A stretch of DNA of 64,000 nucleotides from JACCXG01 sp963750935 (GCA_963750935.1 CAVVSR010000008.1:62001-126000), one strand, 5' to 3'; counted from the first letter of the stretch, positions 53,620 through 63,582 are shown. Program-made: numbers and translations. The notes: a model not told the origin generated them from the letters alone.

Positions 53620-54264
53620 TTATCCAAGATGCCGGCGGAGCATCATTCTCGCCCGGTGCAGCTGGGCCTTCGAGGTACCGGCCGAGATGCCGAGCAGGTC
53701 TGCGATCTCCTGGTGTTTGTAACCCTCGACGTCGTGCAGGACGAAGATTTCGCGCGCCCCGTCGGGCAGCTTCTCGAGCGCGGTCTCGAAGTCCATCTTC
53801 ACGTCGCGCGGGCGGGACGGCGCCGACAGGGTGTCGAAGATCCCCTCGCCGTCGTAGTGCCGCTGCCGCCTGACCGCTTCGGTCCGGAATCGCTCGATGA
53901 CGACGTTCACCGCCAGCCGGTGGAGCCAGGTCGCGAAGGCCGAGTCGCCGCGGAAGGTGCCGAGCTTCTGCCAGACGCGGACGAAGACGTCCTGCGTGAT
54001 CTCGTCGGTGTCGCGGCCGCCGGCCATCCGGCGAACCAGGCTGTGGACGCGGGGCAGATGGGTGGCATACAGCTGCTCGAACGCACGGACGTCGCCGCTC
54101 GCGGCCCGGGTGACATAGTCCGCCCCTGCCGCGCTCCCTGTCGGGTGCGCCCGTTCTTCGCTTTCGGCCGGCAGCAGCAGCGCTCCAGTCAAGCTTCCGA
54201 CGCCGTCGACGCCCTCGGCCACGTCGATACGCCCGAGGCCGTCACAAACCCCCGCAAATGCCAC
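53620..54264 (-). CDS. ECF-family RNA polymerase sigma factor
   Basis: About 214 aa: region 2 (GDVRAFEQLYATHLPRVHSLVRRM, ITQDVFVRVWQKLGTF, ATWLHRLAVNVVI) and region 4 (LPDGAREIFVLHDVEGYKHQEIADLLGISAGTSKAQLHRARMMLRRHL). The N-terminal ~45 residues precede region 2 and look unlike the family, so the true start may lie further downstream. Upstream sequence does not carry the GAAACA/TCTAAT promoter of the first ECF gene, so the two systems are likely independent. Confidence 0.92.
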   Translation of the reverse strand: MAFAGVCDGLGRIDVAEGVDGVGSLTGALLLPAESEERAHPTGSAAGADYVTRAASGDVRAFEQLYATHLPRVHSLVRRMAGGRDTDEITQDVFVRVWQKLGTFRGDSAFATWLHRLAVNVVIERFRTEAVRRQRHYDGEGIFDTLSAPSRPRDVKMDFETALEKLPDGAREIFVLHDVEGYKHQEIADLLGISAGTSKAQLHRARMMLRRHLG

Positions 54265-54359
54265 GCTCCCCTCCGGACGGTTCCCGCCCTCGCCGTCCGT
54301 CGGTTACGGCGACAACAGTATGACGGGCGGGGGAGTCCTGAAGGTTTGAAGGCGGCGCG

Positions 54360-55124
54360 CTATTTCAGCACGTCGTAGGGGTCGATCGGCGTGCCTTCCC
54401 ACCACCGTTTGGCCTCCGACAGCCGGAAAATCGCGAAATGGAGGTGAGGGGTGTTCTTGGGGGCGTTTCCCGACGTGCCCACGTAACCGAGGACCTGACC
54501 CTGGCGGACCTGCTGGCCTTCGGCCAGACCGTCGGCGTAGCGATCGAGGTGGGCGTAGTAATAGCAGAACCGCTCGGTCGGGTCGAACTGGTAGACGGTG
54601 ATGCCGCCGGCCTTGCTAAAGAACAGGCGGGCGATTTTGCCGGCTTCGACCGCTTTGACCGGCGTGTGGTGCGGGGCGAGGATGTCGATCGCTTCGTGCG
54701 CGCGTCCGCCGCGGGCGTCCGCGAACGAGCGCGTCAACTGATCCTCCGGGATGCCTTCGACCGGGATGATCAGGTCGCGATCCTCGAGTTCCCTGGCCGG
54801 GGGCGCCGTGAGCACCGGTTCCGGCGATGCCGGTGGAGTCGTGACCTCCGGGGCCGCGCCGGTCGTGGCGACGGCCCGTTCGCGGGCGTCGTCCCGGCCC
54901 CTGATGACAGGATCGCCGACGTCGTCGATTGCCTCCCGCCAGCGATCCGTCGCCGACGGCAGGTTGGCGGGATGTTCGCGGCTGGCGGCCTGCGACCCGA
55001 TGACATTGCCGTACTGCCAGACGACGGCAGCCACCAGGAAGGCGCCCGCGAGCGCGCCACACCCGGCACCCGTGGCGAAGATCCGCAGCGTCCGCTTTGC
55101 GCCGAGTGGCGATTCCTGTGACAC
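54360..55124 (-). CDS. M23-family (LytM-type) metallopeptidase, membrane anchored
   Basis: A 254-aa protein: N-terminal membrane helix (LRIFATGAGCGALAGAFLVAAVVW), Pro/Ala-rich linker, and a C-terminal LytM fold with zinc-ligand segments GGRAHEAIDILAPHHTP and TPHLHFAI (HxH). YYYAHLDRYADGLAEGQQVRQGQVLGYVG is complete. The first motif is H-EAID rather than HxxxD in the usual H-x3-D spacing, which still fits. Starts at a GTG 2 bp after the L,D-transpeptidase stop. Likely cleaves or remodels peptidoglycan. Confidence 0.9.
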   Translation of the reverse strand: MSQESPLGAKRTLRIFATGAGCGALAGAFLVAAVVWQYGNVIGSQAASREHPANLPSATDRWREAIDDVGDPVIRGRDDARERAVATTGAAPEVTTPPASPEPVLTAPPARELEDRDLIIPVEGIPEDQLTRSFADARGGRAHEAIDILAPHHTPVKAVEAGKIARLFFSKAGGITVYQFDPTERFCYYYAHLDRYADGLAEGQQVRQGQVLGYVGTSGNAPKNTPHLHFAIFRLSEAKRWWEGTPIDPYDVLK

Positions 55125-55126
55125 GG

Positions 55127-56233
55127 CTATTCGGTGAACACGACGCGGGTGCCCGGCTTGACCATGCCCGCGAGCTTGAGAGCGTCCCAATTGGTCAGTC
55201 GCACGCAGCCATGCGATTCGGTGCGGCCGATTGTCGAGGGTTCCGGCGTGCCGTGGATGCCGTAATGCTCCTTGCTGAGATCGATCCACACCATGCCGAC
55301 CGGGTTGTTGGGGCCGGCCGGGATCTTCGCTTTCGCATGGCTCGGGTCGGCATCCCAGAACAGGTCGGGGTTGTAGTGGAACGCCGGATTGAACTGCACG
55401 CCGTTGACCTTCCATTCGCCGACCGGCAGCGGGTCCTGACTGCTGCCGGTCGTGACCGGCGCGTAGAAGATGACGCGGCTGGAGGCGTCGCGCACCGTCA
55501 ACGCCGACGCCGCCTTGCTGACGGTGACGACGACGTCCGGGCGCTGGGCAATCGTGTTGGGTTGCTTCGGCGGAGCCGCGCGTGCCCGCCCGCCCGAGGT
55601 GCCGGTTGCCTGGGCGTCGGCGGCCTTCTTCGCGGCGGCCTGCGCCTCTGCCGAGAACTCGGGCTTCTCGACCGGGGGCACGAGCGGCTCGACGTTCGGC
55701 ACCTGAATCTGCTCGCCCGCACCGAACTGCGCGGTCGGATTCAGCTGCTGCAGGAGTCGCGGCGTCGTATGGAAGCGCTCGGCGAGCGCTTCGAGGACTG
55801 ACGTGTACGACAGCGCCGGCAGGCTCGCCTGCTGCACCAGGTCCTTCGGGATCGTCGCCTCGAACGGGCCGGCGGCGTCCTGGTCGGTGATCGTGTAGGT
55901 CGTGACCGGAGCGCTCGGCGCGGCGCCGGCCTGGGCGTCGTTCCCCTGTTGCTCCTGATGGAGTGCCTGCGCCTTCCTGGTATTCGCCCCCATCCTGCCG
56001 TCGATGGTGCCTGGCGAGAACCCCGCGCGATCGAGCATGACCTGCAGGCCCAGGGCCTCCATGTCGACGATGGCCGGATCCCGTTGTGCGCGCGGGCCGG
56101 CCTCTCCTGGTTGTGCCTTCGTGCCGGCCGCTGCGCTGTCTGGACGTGCCGGTGGCGTTCCTGCCGCCGGCGGCTGCGAGAGCAGCGCCGCGGCTGCGAT
56201 GAGTGCAAGTGGAAGAGTCGTCATAGTTGTCAT
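55127..56233 (-). CDS. L,D-transpeptidase with peptidoglycan-binding-like N-terminus
   Basis: A 368-aa exported protein: signal sequence (residues ~5-22), a PG_binding_1-like segment (LGLQVMLDRAGFSPGTIDGRMGANTRKA), a LysM-like part (TTPRLLQQLNPTAQFGAGEQIQVPNVEP) and a C-terminal YkuD domain with the catalytic HGTPEPSTIG / SHGCVRLTNWDA (Cys in SHGC). Forms 3-3 peptidoglycan cross-links or anchors proteins to the wall. In operon with the M23 peptidase. Confidence 0.95.
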   Translation of the reverse strand: MTTMTTLPLALIAAAALLSQPPAAGTPPARPDSAAAGTKAQPGEAGPRAQRDPAIVDMEALGLQVMLDRAGFSPGTIDGRMGANTRKAQALHQEQQGNDAQAGAAPSAPVTTYTITDQDAAGPFEATIPKDLVQQASLPALSYTSVLEALAERFHTTPRLLQQLNPTAQFGAGEQIQVPNVEPLVPPVEKPEFSAEAQAAAKKAADAQATGTSGGRARAAPPKQPNTIAQRPDVVVTVSKAASALTVRDASSRVIFYAPVTTGSSQDPLPVGEWKVNGVQFNPAFHYNPDLFWDADPSHAKAKIPAGPNNPVGMVWIDLSKEHYGIHGTPEPSTIGRTESHGCVRLTNWDALKLAGMVKPGTRVVFTE

Positions 56234-56296
56234 CGGCCCGGGATTGTCAGATCCGCCTCGACCGGCGCGGCGGCGCGTTCGACGCCGCGGCGGTCG

Positions 56297-57070
56297 TCAC
56301 CACTGCGGCGCTCGCTCGGTGTCCGGCGGTGCCGTCATGTCGACGTCGATCAGCCTGAACGGACGATCGGGAAATGTCTCCTTCATCAGCGACATCGACA
56401 CGTTGAACACGGGGATGTTGGTGCGGGTGCGGCCCTCGGGCCGGCCGTGGTGCGCGTGGCCGTGAAAGACCGCCGAGACCGGGTACCGGATCAGTGGCTC
56501 TTCGAGGCGGCTGCAGCCCAGGAACGGAAAGATCTCCCTGGGCTCTCCTTCGACCGTTTCCTGGATCGGCGCGTAGTGGAGGACGGCGATGAGGCGGTCG
56601 TTGCGCAGGCGCGCGAGCGCCGATTCGAGCTTGAGCGCTTCTTCGATGCACTCGTGCACGAACTTCTTGATGATGTCTTCCCCCCACGGCCCGAGCGCGC
56701 GCCGCCCGAACCCGCCGGCAAACCCCTTCACGCCGGCGAAGCCGATGCCGTGGATCTCGGTCGTGTCGCCGTCGAGCGGGACGACGCCGGCGTCGATGAG
56801 AATCTTCTTGATCTCTTCCTGCTGGCCCGACTCGAAGTCGTGATTGCCGAGCACCGCGACCGACGGAATCTTGAGCGTGCTCATCTCACGCACGAGCGCG
56901 CGCGCTTCTTCCGCCATGCCGTAATCAGTCAGGTCGCCGCAGAGCACGAGCACGTCGGCGGATTCGGTAATCTGGGCAAACAGCGGTTGCAGCGACCCCG
57001 CAGTCGCGGATCGGCTGTAGTGCATGTCGCCGATCGCGGCGACGCGCACGACGTCCTTCACTGGCGGCAT
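56297..57070 (-). CDS. Calcineurin-like metallophosphoesterase
   Basis: About 257 aa with the five metal-binding blocks of the family: GDMHYS, GDLTDYG, GNHDFES, VLHYAP and GHAHHG. The start MPPVKDVVRVAAIGDMHY at ATG 57070 is preferred. No signal peptide, so cytoplasmic. Substrate not predictable from sequence. Confidence 0.9.
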   Translation of the reverse strand: MPPVKDVVRVAAIGDMHYSRSATAGSLQPLFAQITESADVLVLCGDLTDYGMAEEARALVREMSTLKIPSVAVLGNHDFESGQQEEIKKILIDAGVVPLDGDTTEIHGIGFAGVKGFAGGFGRRALGPWGEDIIKKFVHECIEEALKLESALARLRNDRLIAVLHYAPIQETVEGEPREIFPFLGCSRLEEPLIRYPVSAVFHGHAHHGRPEGRTRTNIPVFNVSMSLMKETFPDRPFRLIDVDMTAPPDTERAPQW

Positions 57071-57143
57071 TCGCACATCTCCCACCTCTCGGTCGTCTTC
57101 AGCAAAACAGGTGCCCGGAAATCAGGGGCCTATACTTGGTGTC

Positions 57144-57386
57144 ATGGCACGTGGATGGGAATCGAAGGCCGTGGAAGCACAGCAGGAAGAGGCAACGCGG
57201 CCGCAGCCGGGGCAGCGTGCGCTGACCGCCGAGGAGCTGGCGCGGGCCGAGCGACGCCGGACGCTCGAGCTCATGCGGAAGCGGGCCGTCGCCGACCTGG
57301 ACCGGGCATCGGTGCCGGCGCATCGCACCATGCTCGAGCAGGCGATCGCCGCGCTCGACGAACAGATCGCTGCGCTCGCCCGCTAG
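57144..57386 (+). CDS. Small helical protein
   Basis: An 80-aa basic, alpha-helical protein (ALTAEELARAERRRTLELMRKRAVADLDRA) without membrane segment or Cys. It is divergent from the phosphoesterase. It could be a DNA- or RNA-associated coiled coil; not recognised. Confidence 0.55.
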   Translation: MARGWESKAVEAQQEEATRPQPGQRALTAEELARAERRRTLELMRKRAVADLDRASVPAHRTMLEQAIAALDEQIAALAR

Positions 57387-57448
57387 GCAATTCGCGGTCG
57401 CGGGGACCTCACGGCTCAGCAATCCGTCTATGATTGGTAGCAATCCCC

Positions 57449-58180
57449 ATGTGGCACCGATCCGGCCTTCTCCGCCTGTGGCTCCTGGCCATTCCCTGCC
57501 TGCTGGCGGCGTGTTCCGATCGCTCGAGTCAGCCTGGGGCAGGTGAGGCGCAGCAGCAGCGGCCGCCCGCAGCTGTCTCGCCCGCAACGCCGGCCGACCC
57601 CGACGCGGCCCCGGCGCGGCCGCGGATCGTCGCCTATGGGGACAGCCTGACTGCCGGGCTGGGGCTCCTGGAACAGGAGGCCTATCCTGCACGTCTTCAG
57701 TCCAGGATTGACGAGCTGGGCTACAAGTTCGAAGTGGTCAATGCCGGCCTCTCCGGTGATACCTCAGCGGGCGGTGTCCGCCGGCTCGACTGGGCGCTGG
57801 AAGGGGACGTCCGCGTGCTGATCGTGGCCTTTGGTGGCAACGATGGCCTTCGCGGGCTGCCGGTTGCGCAGATGAAAGAGAACCTCTCGAGCATCGTCGA
57901 CAAGGCTCGAGAGCGCAACGCCGTCGTCATTCTGGCCGGAATGGAGGCGCCTCCCAACTTCGGCCAGGAATACGCCACCGCGTTCCGCCAGGCGTTCAAG
58001 GACGTCGCGCTCGCCAAACAGGTCCTGTTCATGCCGTTTCTGCTGAAGGACGTGGCGGGGAACACCGAGTTGAACCAGTCCGACGGCATTCATCCCAATC
58101 AGCAGGGCGCGCAGATCATCGCCGACAACGTCTGGCTCGTTCTCGAACCGCTGCTCGATCAGATGTCGGGTACTTCATGA
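57449..58180 (+). CDS. tesA: TesA-like SGNH arylesterase/acyl-hydrolase lipoprotein
   Basis: About 243 aa: lipoprotein signal (LLAAC), Pro-rich linker, then an SGNH hydrolase with block I AYGDSLTAGLG (nucleophile Ser), block III GGNDGLRG and block V DGIHPN (Asp/His). The TesA family hydrolyses acyl esters and thioesters. ATG 57449 is preferred over the upstream GTG. Its stop overlaps the ABC ATPase start as ATGA, in the same order as Escherichia coli tesA-ybbA-ybbP. Confidence 0.9.
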   Translation: MWHRSGLLRLWLLAIPCLLAACSDRSSQPGAGEAQQQRPPAAVSPATPADPDAAPARPRIVAYGDSLTAGLGLLEQEAYPARLQSRIDELGYKFEVVNAGLSGDTSAGGVRRLDWALEGDVRVLIVAFGGNDGLRGLPVAQMKENLSSIVDKARERNAVVILAGMEAPPNFGQEYATAFRQAFKDVALAKQVLFMPFLLKDVAGNTELNQSDGIHPNQQGAQIIADNVWLVLEPLLDQMSGTS

Positions 58181-58869
58181 TCCAGCTTCGCGGTGTGTCC
58201 AAGACGGTGCCGAGCGGCGCCGGTTTCCTCACGATCCTTCATCCTCTCGACCTCACCATTGAGGGCGGTCGGGTCGTCGCGATCACCGGGCCATCGGGCA
58301 GCGGCAAGTCGACGCTGCTCGGCCTCCTCGCGGGACTCGATTCCCCCTCGACCGGCAGCGTCGTCCTCGACGGCGTCGATATCACCGCCCTCGACGAGGA
58401 TTCGCTGGCGAGGCTCCGCGGCAGGCGGATCGGCTTCGTGTTCCAGTTCTTCCACCTGCTGCCGTCGCTGACGGCGCTCGAGAACGTGCTGGTGCCGATG
58501 GAGATCGCCGGGGCCCCGAACGCCGCGGCGCGCGCGAAGGAGCTCCTCGGCGAGGTCGGGCTGCAGGAGCGGGGACATCACTATCCGTCGCAGCTGTCAG
58601 GCGGCGAGCAGCAGCGGATTGCGATCGCCCGCGCGCTCGCCAACAACCCGCCGATCCTGCTCGCGGACGAGCCCACCGGCAATCTCGACAGCACCACCGG
58701 CCACCAGATCATCCAGCTGCTGCTCGAGGTCAATCGCACGCGCAAGACGACGCTGGTGCTGGTGACGCACGATCCGGAGCTGGCGGCGGTGGCGGACGTC
58801 TCGATCGCGCTGCGCGACGGGAAGGTCGTGCGCACCGTCGAGCGCGAGAGCGAGAGGGCGCGCGCGTGA
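58177..58869 (+). CDS. ybbA: LolD/YbbA-type ABC transporter ATP-binding protein
   Basis: A 230-aa ATPase: Walker A GPSGSGKST, Q-loop FVFQFFHLLPSLTALENV, signature SQLSGGEQQRIAIARAL and Walker B ILLADEPTGNLDS, typical of the LolD/MacB group. It sits between tesA and the permease with 4-bp overlaps on both sides, so it energises that permease. Confidence 0.95.
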   Translation: MIQLRGVSKTVPSGAGFLTILHPLDLTIEGGRVVAITGPSGSGKSTLLGLLAGLDSPSTGSVVLDGVDITALDEDSLARLRGRRIGFVFQFFHLLPSLTALENVLVPMEIAGAPNAAARAKELLGEVGLQERGHHYPSQLSGGEQQRIAIARALANNPPILLADEPTGNLDSTTGHQIIQLLLEVNRTRKTTLVLVTHDPELAAVADVSIALRDGKVVRTVERESERARA

Positions 58870-61464
58870 AGTTCGTCCTGCGCATGATGGGGCGCGAGCT
58901 GCGATCGTCCTGGCGGCGGCTGCTGTTCTTCTTCGTCTGCGTCGCCATCGGCGTCGGCGCGATCGTCGCCCTGCGCTCGGTGATTCAGAGCGTCCGCGGC
59001 GGGCTGATGCGTGAGGCGAGGTCGATCATCGCCTCGGACGTGCTGATCTCCACCAACCGGGCGTGGACCGACGAGATCCGCCGTGCGCTCGACGAGCGGC
59101 TGTCGAGTGCCGACGTACTGGAGCGGATGGACGCCGTCGAAACCGCGACCATGGTGCGCCCTGAAGAAGGCGCGGCGACGGCGCGGATGGTGGAGCTGCG
59201 CGGCGTCCAGCCGGCGTTTCCGTTCTACGGCGAGATCCGGCTGCTCAACGACGTGCCGTACTCGCACGATCTGCTGCGCGGCCGCGGCGCGCTGGTGCGG
59301 CCGGAGCTGCTTGACGCAGCTCGGCATCGCGGTCGGCCAGCGCATCGTGATCGGCGGACACCCGTTCACCGTCCGCGGCGTGATCGTGCAGGAGCCGGGA
59401 CGGCGGGTCGGCGCCTTCAGCTTCGGGTCCCGCGTGCTCGTCGACTACGACGATCTCCGCTCGATCGGGCTGTTGACGTTCGGCAGCCGGGCCAGCTACC
59501 AGATCCTGCTGCGCGTGCGCGAGTCGGCCGTCGAGAGCCTGACCAGCGATATCCGCCGCGATTTCCGTGACCGCTTCGTGCAGGCACGCTCCTACCGATC
59601 GACCGAGGACAACATCGGCGAGGACCTGATGCGGGCCGAGAACTATCTCAGCCTGGTCGGATTCATCATGGTCGTCCTCGGCGGCATCGGCGTGTGGAGC
59701 GTCACGCGCGTCTTCGTGAAGCAGAAGATCCGCAGCGTGGCGATCCTGAAGTGCGTCGGCGCGACGGCCGGACAGGTCCTGGCGACGTATGTCGCGCAGG
59801 TCATGCTGCTTGGCGTCGGCGGCAGCCTGCTGGGCGTGCTGATCGCCGCGGTCGCCATCGCGGCGATCCCGGAGTCGGCTGCCGCGGCGTTCGGAAACGT
59901 CCCCTACGGGCTGACGTGGTCGGCGGCATTTCAGGGGGTCGCGGTCGGCCTGCTGGTGTCCTTGTTGTTCTCGCTGGTGCCGCTGCTCGAAGTCCGGCGC
60001 GTGAAGCCGCTGCTGCTCCTGCGCGGATCGGACACCACGGCAGGCGCCGCGCTGACCACCACGCCGCGCCGCCGATTTCCCCTCTCGCTGGTGCCTGCCG
60101 CGCTGCTCCGTGCCGACATGGTGCAGGTCGGGGCCACGGTGGCAGTGAGCGCGGCGCTCGTCGGCGTCGCCGCATGGCAGGCGGCGTCCTGGACGGTTGC
60201 GCTGGTGGTCTGCGGTGGGTTTGCCGGCATCGCCCTGGTTCTGCACGGTGCGGGCGCCCTGCTGGTTCGGGCGGTGCGGCCGCTGGCGATCGCGCCGTGG
60301 TTTCCGCTGCGTCACGCCGTGATCAGCTTGCGCCGTCCTGGCAACCAGACCCGGGTCATCCTGCTCGCCGTCGGTCTCGGCAGCTTCTTCGTGCTCGGCG
60401 TGCGGGCGCTGCAGTCCAACCTCCTGGCGCAGTTCACGATCGGGCTCGAGCAGAGCGGCGCGGACATGTTCCTGGTCGACGTCCAGCAGGATCAGGTCGA
60501 GGGGCTGCGCGGGTTCGTGAAATCGGCCGCGGGCGTGGAACCGCGCCTGATCCCGGTGCTGCGGGCCCGCGTCACCGGCATCCGCGGCGGCGACTCGAAC
60601 CTCGAGAGCTACGCCGACGTGCGCGGCCGCTCGCTCGGGCGCGAATACGTCATCACGTATCGGAATCACCTCGAGCCCAACGAGAAGCTGGTGCGAGGAT
60701 CGTTCTGGGAAGGGCAGCCGCCGCTGGCCGGGGACGTGACCGAGCTCGAGGTCACCGTCGAAGAGGGCCTGGCCGAGCGCGCGCGGATCCAGGTTGGCGA
60801 CGTCATGCGCTTCGACGTGCTCGCGCGGATCGTCCACGCGAAGGTGGTCGGCATTCGCCACGTCGAGTGGGAGGACGCCCGCAACGGCGGCTTCATGTTC
60901 GTCTTCAGGCCCGGCCCGCTGGAGCGCGCCCCGCACACCTACATCGGCACGCTGCGCGCGCCCGACGCGCCGACGGCGCGCGCCCTGTTCCAGCGCGATC
61001 TGGTGACGAAGTATCCGAACGTCTCGGCGATCGACGTGCGCGAAGTGCTCGCCGCGCTGCAGGGCGTCATCGACAACGTCACCTTCGCCATCTCGATCGT
61101 CGGCGCCGTCGCCCTGGCCAGCGGCGCGCTCATCCTGATCGGCGCCGTGGCGATGACCAAGTTCCAGCGGGTGTACGAGGCCGCGATCCTCAGGACCCTC
61201 GGCGCCAGCACGCGACTCCTGGCGACGATGCTGGCGCTCGAATACAGTGCGCTCGGCCTGATCGCCGGGTTGATCGGCGCCGGCGGTGCGATGGGCCTGA
61301 GCTGGGCGGTGTGCCGTTACGTCTTCGAGATCGAGTGGAGCCCGGCGCCGCTGCTGCTGACCGCCGGTGCGGTGATCACGACGGCGCTGGTCGGGATCAT
61401 CGGCGTGCTGGCGAGCGCTGACGTCCTGCGAAAGAAGCCGCTGGCGACGCTGCGCGCCGAATAA
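58866..61464 (+). CDS. ybbP: YbbP-type FtsX-family ABC permease (one frameshift)
   Basis: Starts at GTG 58866 (VKFVLRMMGRELRSSWRRLLFFF). Two FtsX cores separated by a long hydrophobic region, with two periplasmic domains, as in YbbP. An extra T at 59311-59312 shifts the frame after LVRPELL; skipping it continues TQLGIAVGQRIVIGG and gives 865 aa ending RKKPLATLRAE. Its likely role, from the family, is in extracting lipid or lipoprotein-type cargo, perhaps the TesA-like lipoprotein; inferred. Confidence 0.9.
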
Positions 61465-61607
61465 CTCCGGCCTGGCGGAGGCGCGGCCGCGCTCCGGCCG
61501 GCGGTGGATGCAGGTGCCGCGAAGCTGTTAAGATGAGTTTTTGATTCGCCGGCCAGTACGTCCTGCATGGGCCGGCACGGCGCCCGTGGCGCCGCGGGAG
61601 AGTGACT

Positions 61608-61946
61608 ATGGACCTGTCCCCGTTGAAGGATGCCCTCCTCAGGAAGCGCGGGGAGATTCTGTCGTCAGGTGGCGGCGTCAAGCCGCTGCAGGCGTCGATG
61701 GACACCAACACGCGCCAGGGGGACCTGGCCGATCAGGCCAGCGGCAACAACGAAGTTCACATCCAGCTCAAGCTCAAACAGACGGACGCGAAGATCCTGC
61801 AGGCGATCGAAGAAGCGCTCTACCGCATGGAGAAGGGCACCTACGGCATCTGCCGCGACTGCGGCGAGCCGATCGCGGCGGCCCGCCTGAACGCGATTCC
61901 CTGGACCCGCGTCTGTATTACCTGCAAGGAAAAGCAAAGCTCGTGA
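61608..61946 (+). CDS. DksA/TraR-type zinc-finger protein
   Basis: A 112-aa protein with a coiled-coil region (residues ~5-70) and a four-Cys zinc finger GICRDCGEPI...RVCITCKEK. An acidic pair equivalent to the DksA tip is not obvious (DLADQAS lies at that position), so transcriptional activity on RNA polymerase is uncertain. ATG 61608 follows a GGGAG ribosome site; the GTG at 61602 is an alternative. Its stop overlaps the next gene. Confidence 0.9.
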   Translation: MDLSPLKDALLRKRGEILSSGGGVKPLQASMDTNTRQGDLADQASGNNEVHIQLKLKQTDAKILQAIEEALYRMEKGTYGICRDCGEPIAAARLNAIPWTRVCITCKEKQSS

Positions 61947-62443
61947 AATCCACAGAGATGCTGGAGCTCCTGCGCGAGTTCCACCGGGACAAGGCGGCAT
62001 TGCGAAACGGTCACGCGGCCGCCGCCCAGTTCGTCGCCCACTACGACTTCAACAACACCTACCAGTACGTGATCGCGCGCGAGGACATGCACCTGCGGTG
62101 GCTGATCGACGCGATCGTCGACCTGTCCGGCCAGCCGGACGAGGTGCCGCTGACGGAGCTGAACCCGTCAGGGAAGGCCGCCGAGGCGCAGCGATCGGTC
62201 ATCGCGGCCGACCGCGACAGCGCCGACCGCTTCGTCGACAAGTGGCGGTCGCGCGTCGACACGCTGCCCAACGCGCGGCACCGCACCATGCTCCACGTGA
62301 TCCTCGGCGAGACCGTCGAGCACAGACGGTTCTTCGACCTCGCGATCGCCGGCCGCAGCGATCTGCTCGGCCGCCGCGCTGACGGCGCCGGCACCGGCGG
62401 CGGCGTCCTGGCGACCCGCTGGCTTGGCGGAGAGAAGACGTAA
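61943..62443 (+). CDS. Ferritin-like four-helix protein (candidate di-iron)
   Basis: A 166-aa all-helical protein starting at a GTG that overlaps the DksA-type stop. Two ExxH-type motifs about 100 residues apart (AREDMHLRWL near 49 and GETVEHRRFF near 130) and a helical period of four are the hallmarks of ferritin/rubrerythrin-like di-iron proteins. The second carries ETVEH. Not a named family that I recognise; the di-iron call is inference. Possibly co-regulated with the zinc-finger protein. Confidence 0.65.
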   Translation: MKSTEMLELLREFHRDKAALRNGHAAAAQFVAHYDFNNTYQYVIAREDMHLRWLIDAIVDLSGQPDEVPLTELNPSGKAAEAQRSVIAADRDSADRFVDKWRSRVDTLPNARHRTMLHVILGETVEHRRFFDLAIAGRSDLLGRRADGAGTGGGVLATRWLGGEKT

Positions 62444-62494
62444 GCACGTCCGACGTGGCACCGCGCACGCCGCTCGCGAACTAGCATTCCGCCC

Positions 62495-62971
62495 GTGAAG
62501 AAGACCGCCGTGATCGCCGTCGGCAGCAATCTGGGCGACCGTCGGGCGGCCATCGGCTTCGCCGCCGATCAACTCGCCCGGCGCATTCCCGATCTCATCC
62601 TCTCCGACATCGTCGAGACCGAACCGGAAGGGGAGGGGCTGTCCGATCAGCCGCTTTACCTCAACGCCGTGCTGGTCGGCGCCACCGAGCTCGCCGCTGC
62701 CGATCTCCTGGAGGAATTGCTTCGCATCGAAGCCGCGTTCGGCCGGACCAGGCCGGCGCCTGGAGCGCCGCGAACCCTCGATCTCGATCTGGTGCTGCTC
62801 GGCGACGATGTCATCGACGAGCCCGGTCTGCAGGTGCCGCACCCGCGATTTCGCGAGCGCTTCTTCGTGCTCGGTCCGCTCGCGGAGCTGGCGCCGGACC
62901 TGCGCGACCCGGTCAGCGGATTGCGCGTGTCGGAGCTGCTGCGCGCCTTGCTCCGCGACGAGTCGCGATAG
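62495..62971 (+). CDS. folK: 2-amino-4-hydroxy-6-hydroxymethyldihydropteridine pyrophosphokinase
   Basis: Folate biosynthesis: transfers pyrophosphate from ATP to hydroxymethyl-dihydropterin. 158 aa from a GTG: AVGSNLGDRRAAI, LYLNAVLVG, the FGRTR segment and the signature APRTLDLDLVLLGD with RTLDLDL (metal-binding DxD), then HPRFRERFFVLGPLAELAP. Complete family pattern. A terminator hairpin follows. Confidence 0.95.
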   Translation: MKKTAVIAVGSNLGDRRAAIGFAADQLARRIPDLILSDIVETEPEGEGLSDQPLYLNAVLVGATELAAADLLEELLRIEAAFGRTRPAPGAPRTLDLDLVLLGDDVIDEPGLQVPHPRFRERFFVLGPLAELAPDLRDPVSGLRVSELLRALLRDESR

Positions 62972-62985
62972 GCCGTACAAAGCAA

Positions 62986-63011
62986 GAGGGCCGGGAGTGA
63001 CCCCGGCCCTC
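62986..63011. terminator. Bidirectional 10-bp GC hairpin between convergent genes
   Basis: GAGGGCCGGG (62986-62995) pairs perfectly with CCCGGCCCTC (63002-63011) around a 6-nt loop. It lies between folK (plus) and the small secreted protein (minus). Confidence 0.75.
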
Positions 63012-63037
63012 GGCTCTTCAACCAGACGTGTGAGCGC

Positions 63038-63530
63038 TTAGCCCTTCTTGTAGACGCGCTTGGTCGGACCGCGGCCGCCGGTCCCTTCGACCGTGAGGAC
63101 GGCGCCCGCCAGAGACCAGGTCTGGGTCGACTCGACCATCGCCCCGTCCTGACCCGGCTGCTTCGTGGTGATGACCAGCTTGGCGCCATCCCACTTGGCG
63201 ACGGAGGTCTGCTCGACCGCCGCGCCGCCGCGTCCCATCATCGAGTTCTTGCTCTCGGTGCCGTCGAGCTTGTAGGTCAGCGTCACCTTGTTCTCGCCGG
63301 CCATGCGCTCGATCGTGAGCGTGTCGGCGGTCTGCTTGATGCTGCCGCCCATGCCGAGGGCGCCGCCGCCGCCACCCCGACCACCGCCGCCCCCACCCTG
63401 CGCCAGCCTGCATGCCGCTCGCTTCGGCATCAAGCGTCCAGGTGCCGGAGAAGTCCGTCTTCTGAGCCCAGGCCACCGTGGCCACCGCAAGAACCGCGGC
63501 AGCGATCACTCCCACCCGTGCCACTCTCAT
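63038..63530 (-). CDS. Small secreted 'FSGTW' protein with Gly-rich linker (one frameshift)
   Basis: Signal peptide MRVARVGVIAAAVLAVATVAWAQ followed by KTDFSGTWTLDAEASGM, an opening I associate with small secreted Acidobacteria proteins. The frame then shifts by one base near 63405-63425 within a Gly-rich run and continues GALGMGGSIKQTADTLTIERMAGENKVTLTYKLDGTE to WSLAGAVLTVEGTGG. Corrected length 163 aa. AAGGAG precedes the ATG. Beta-rich, probably lipocalin-like; function unknown. Confidence 0.75.
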
Positions 63531-63582
63531 CGTCTGCTCCTTTTGGTAACACAACATTGAATAACACCGCATCGTACTTCGA

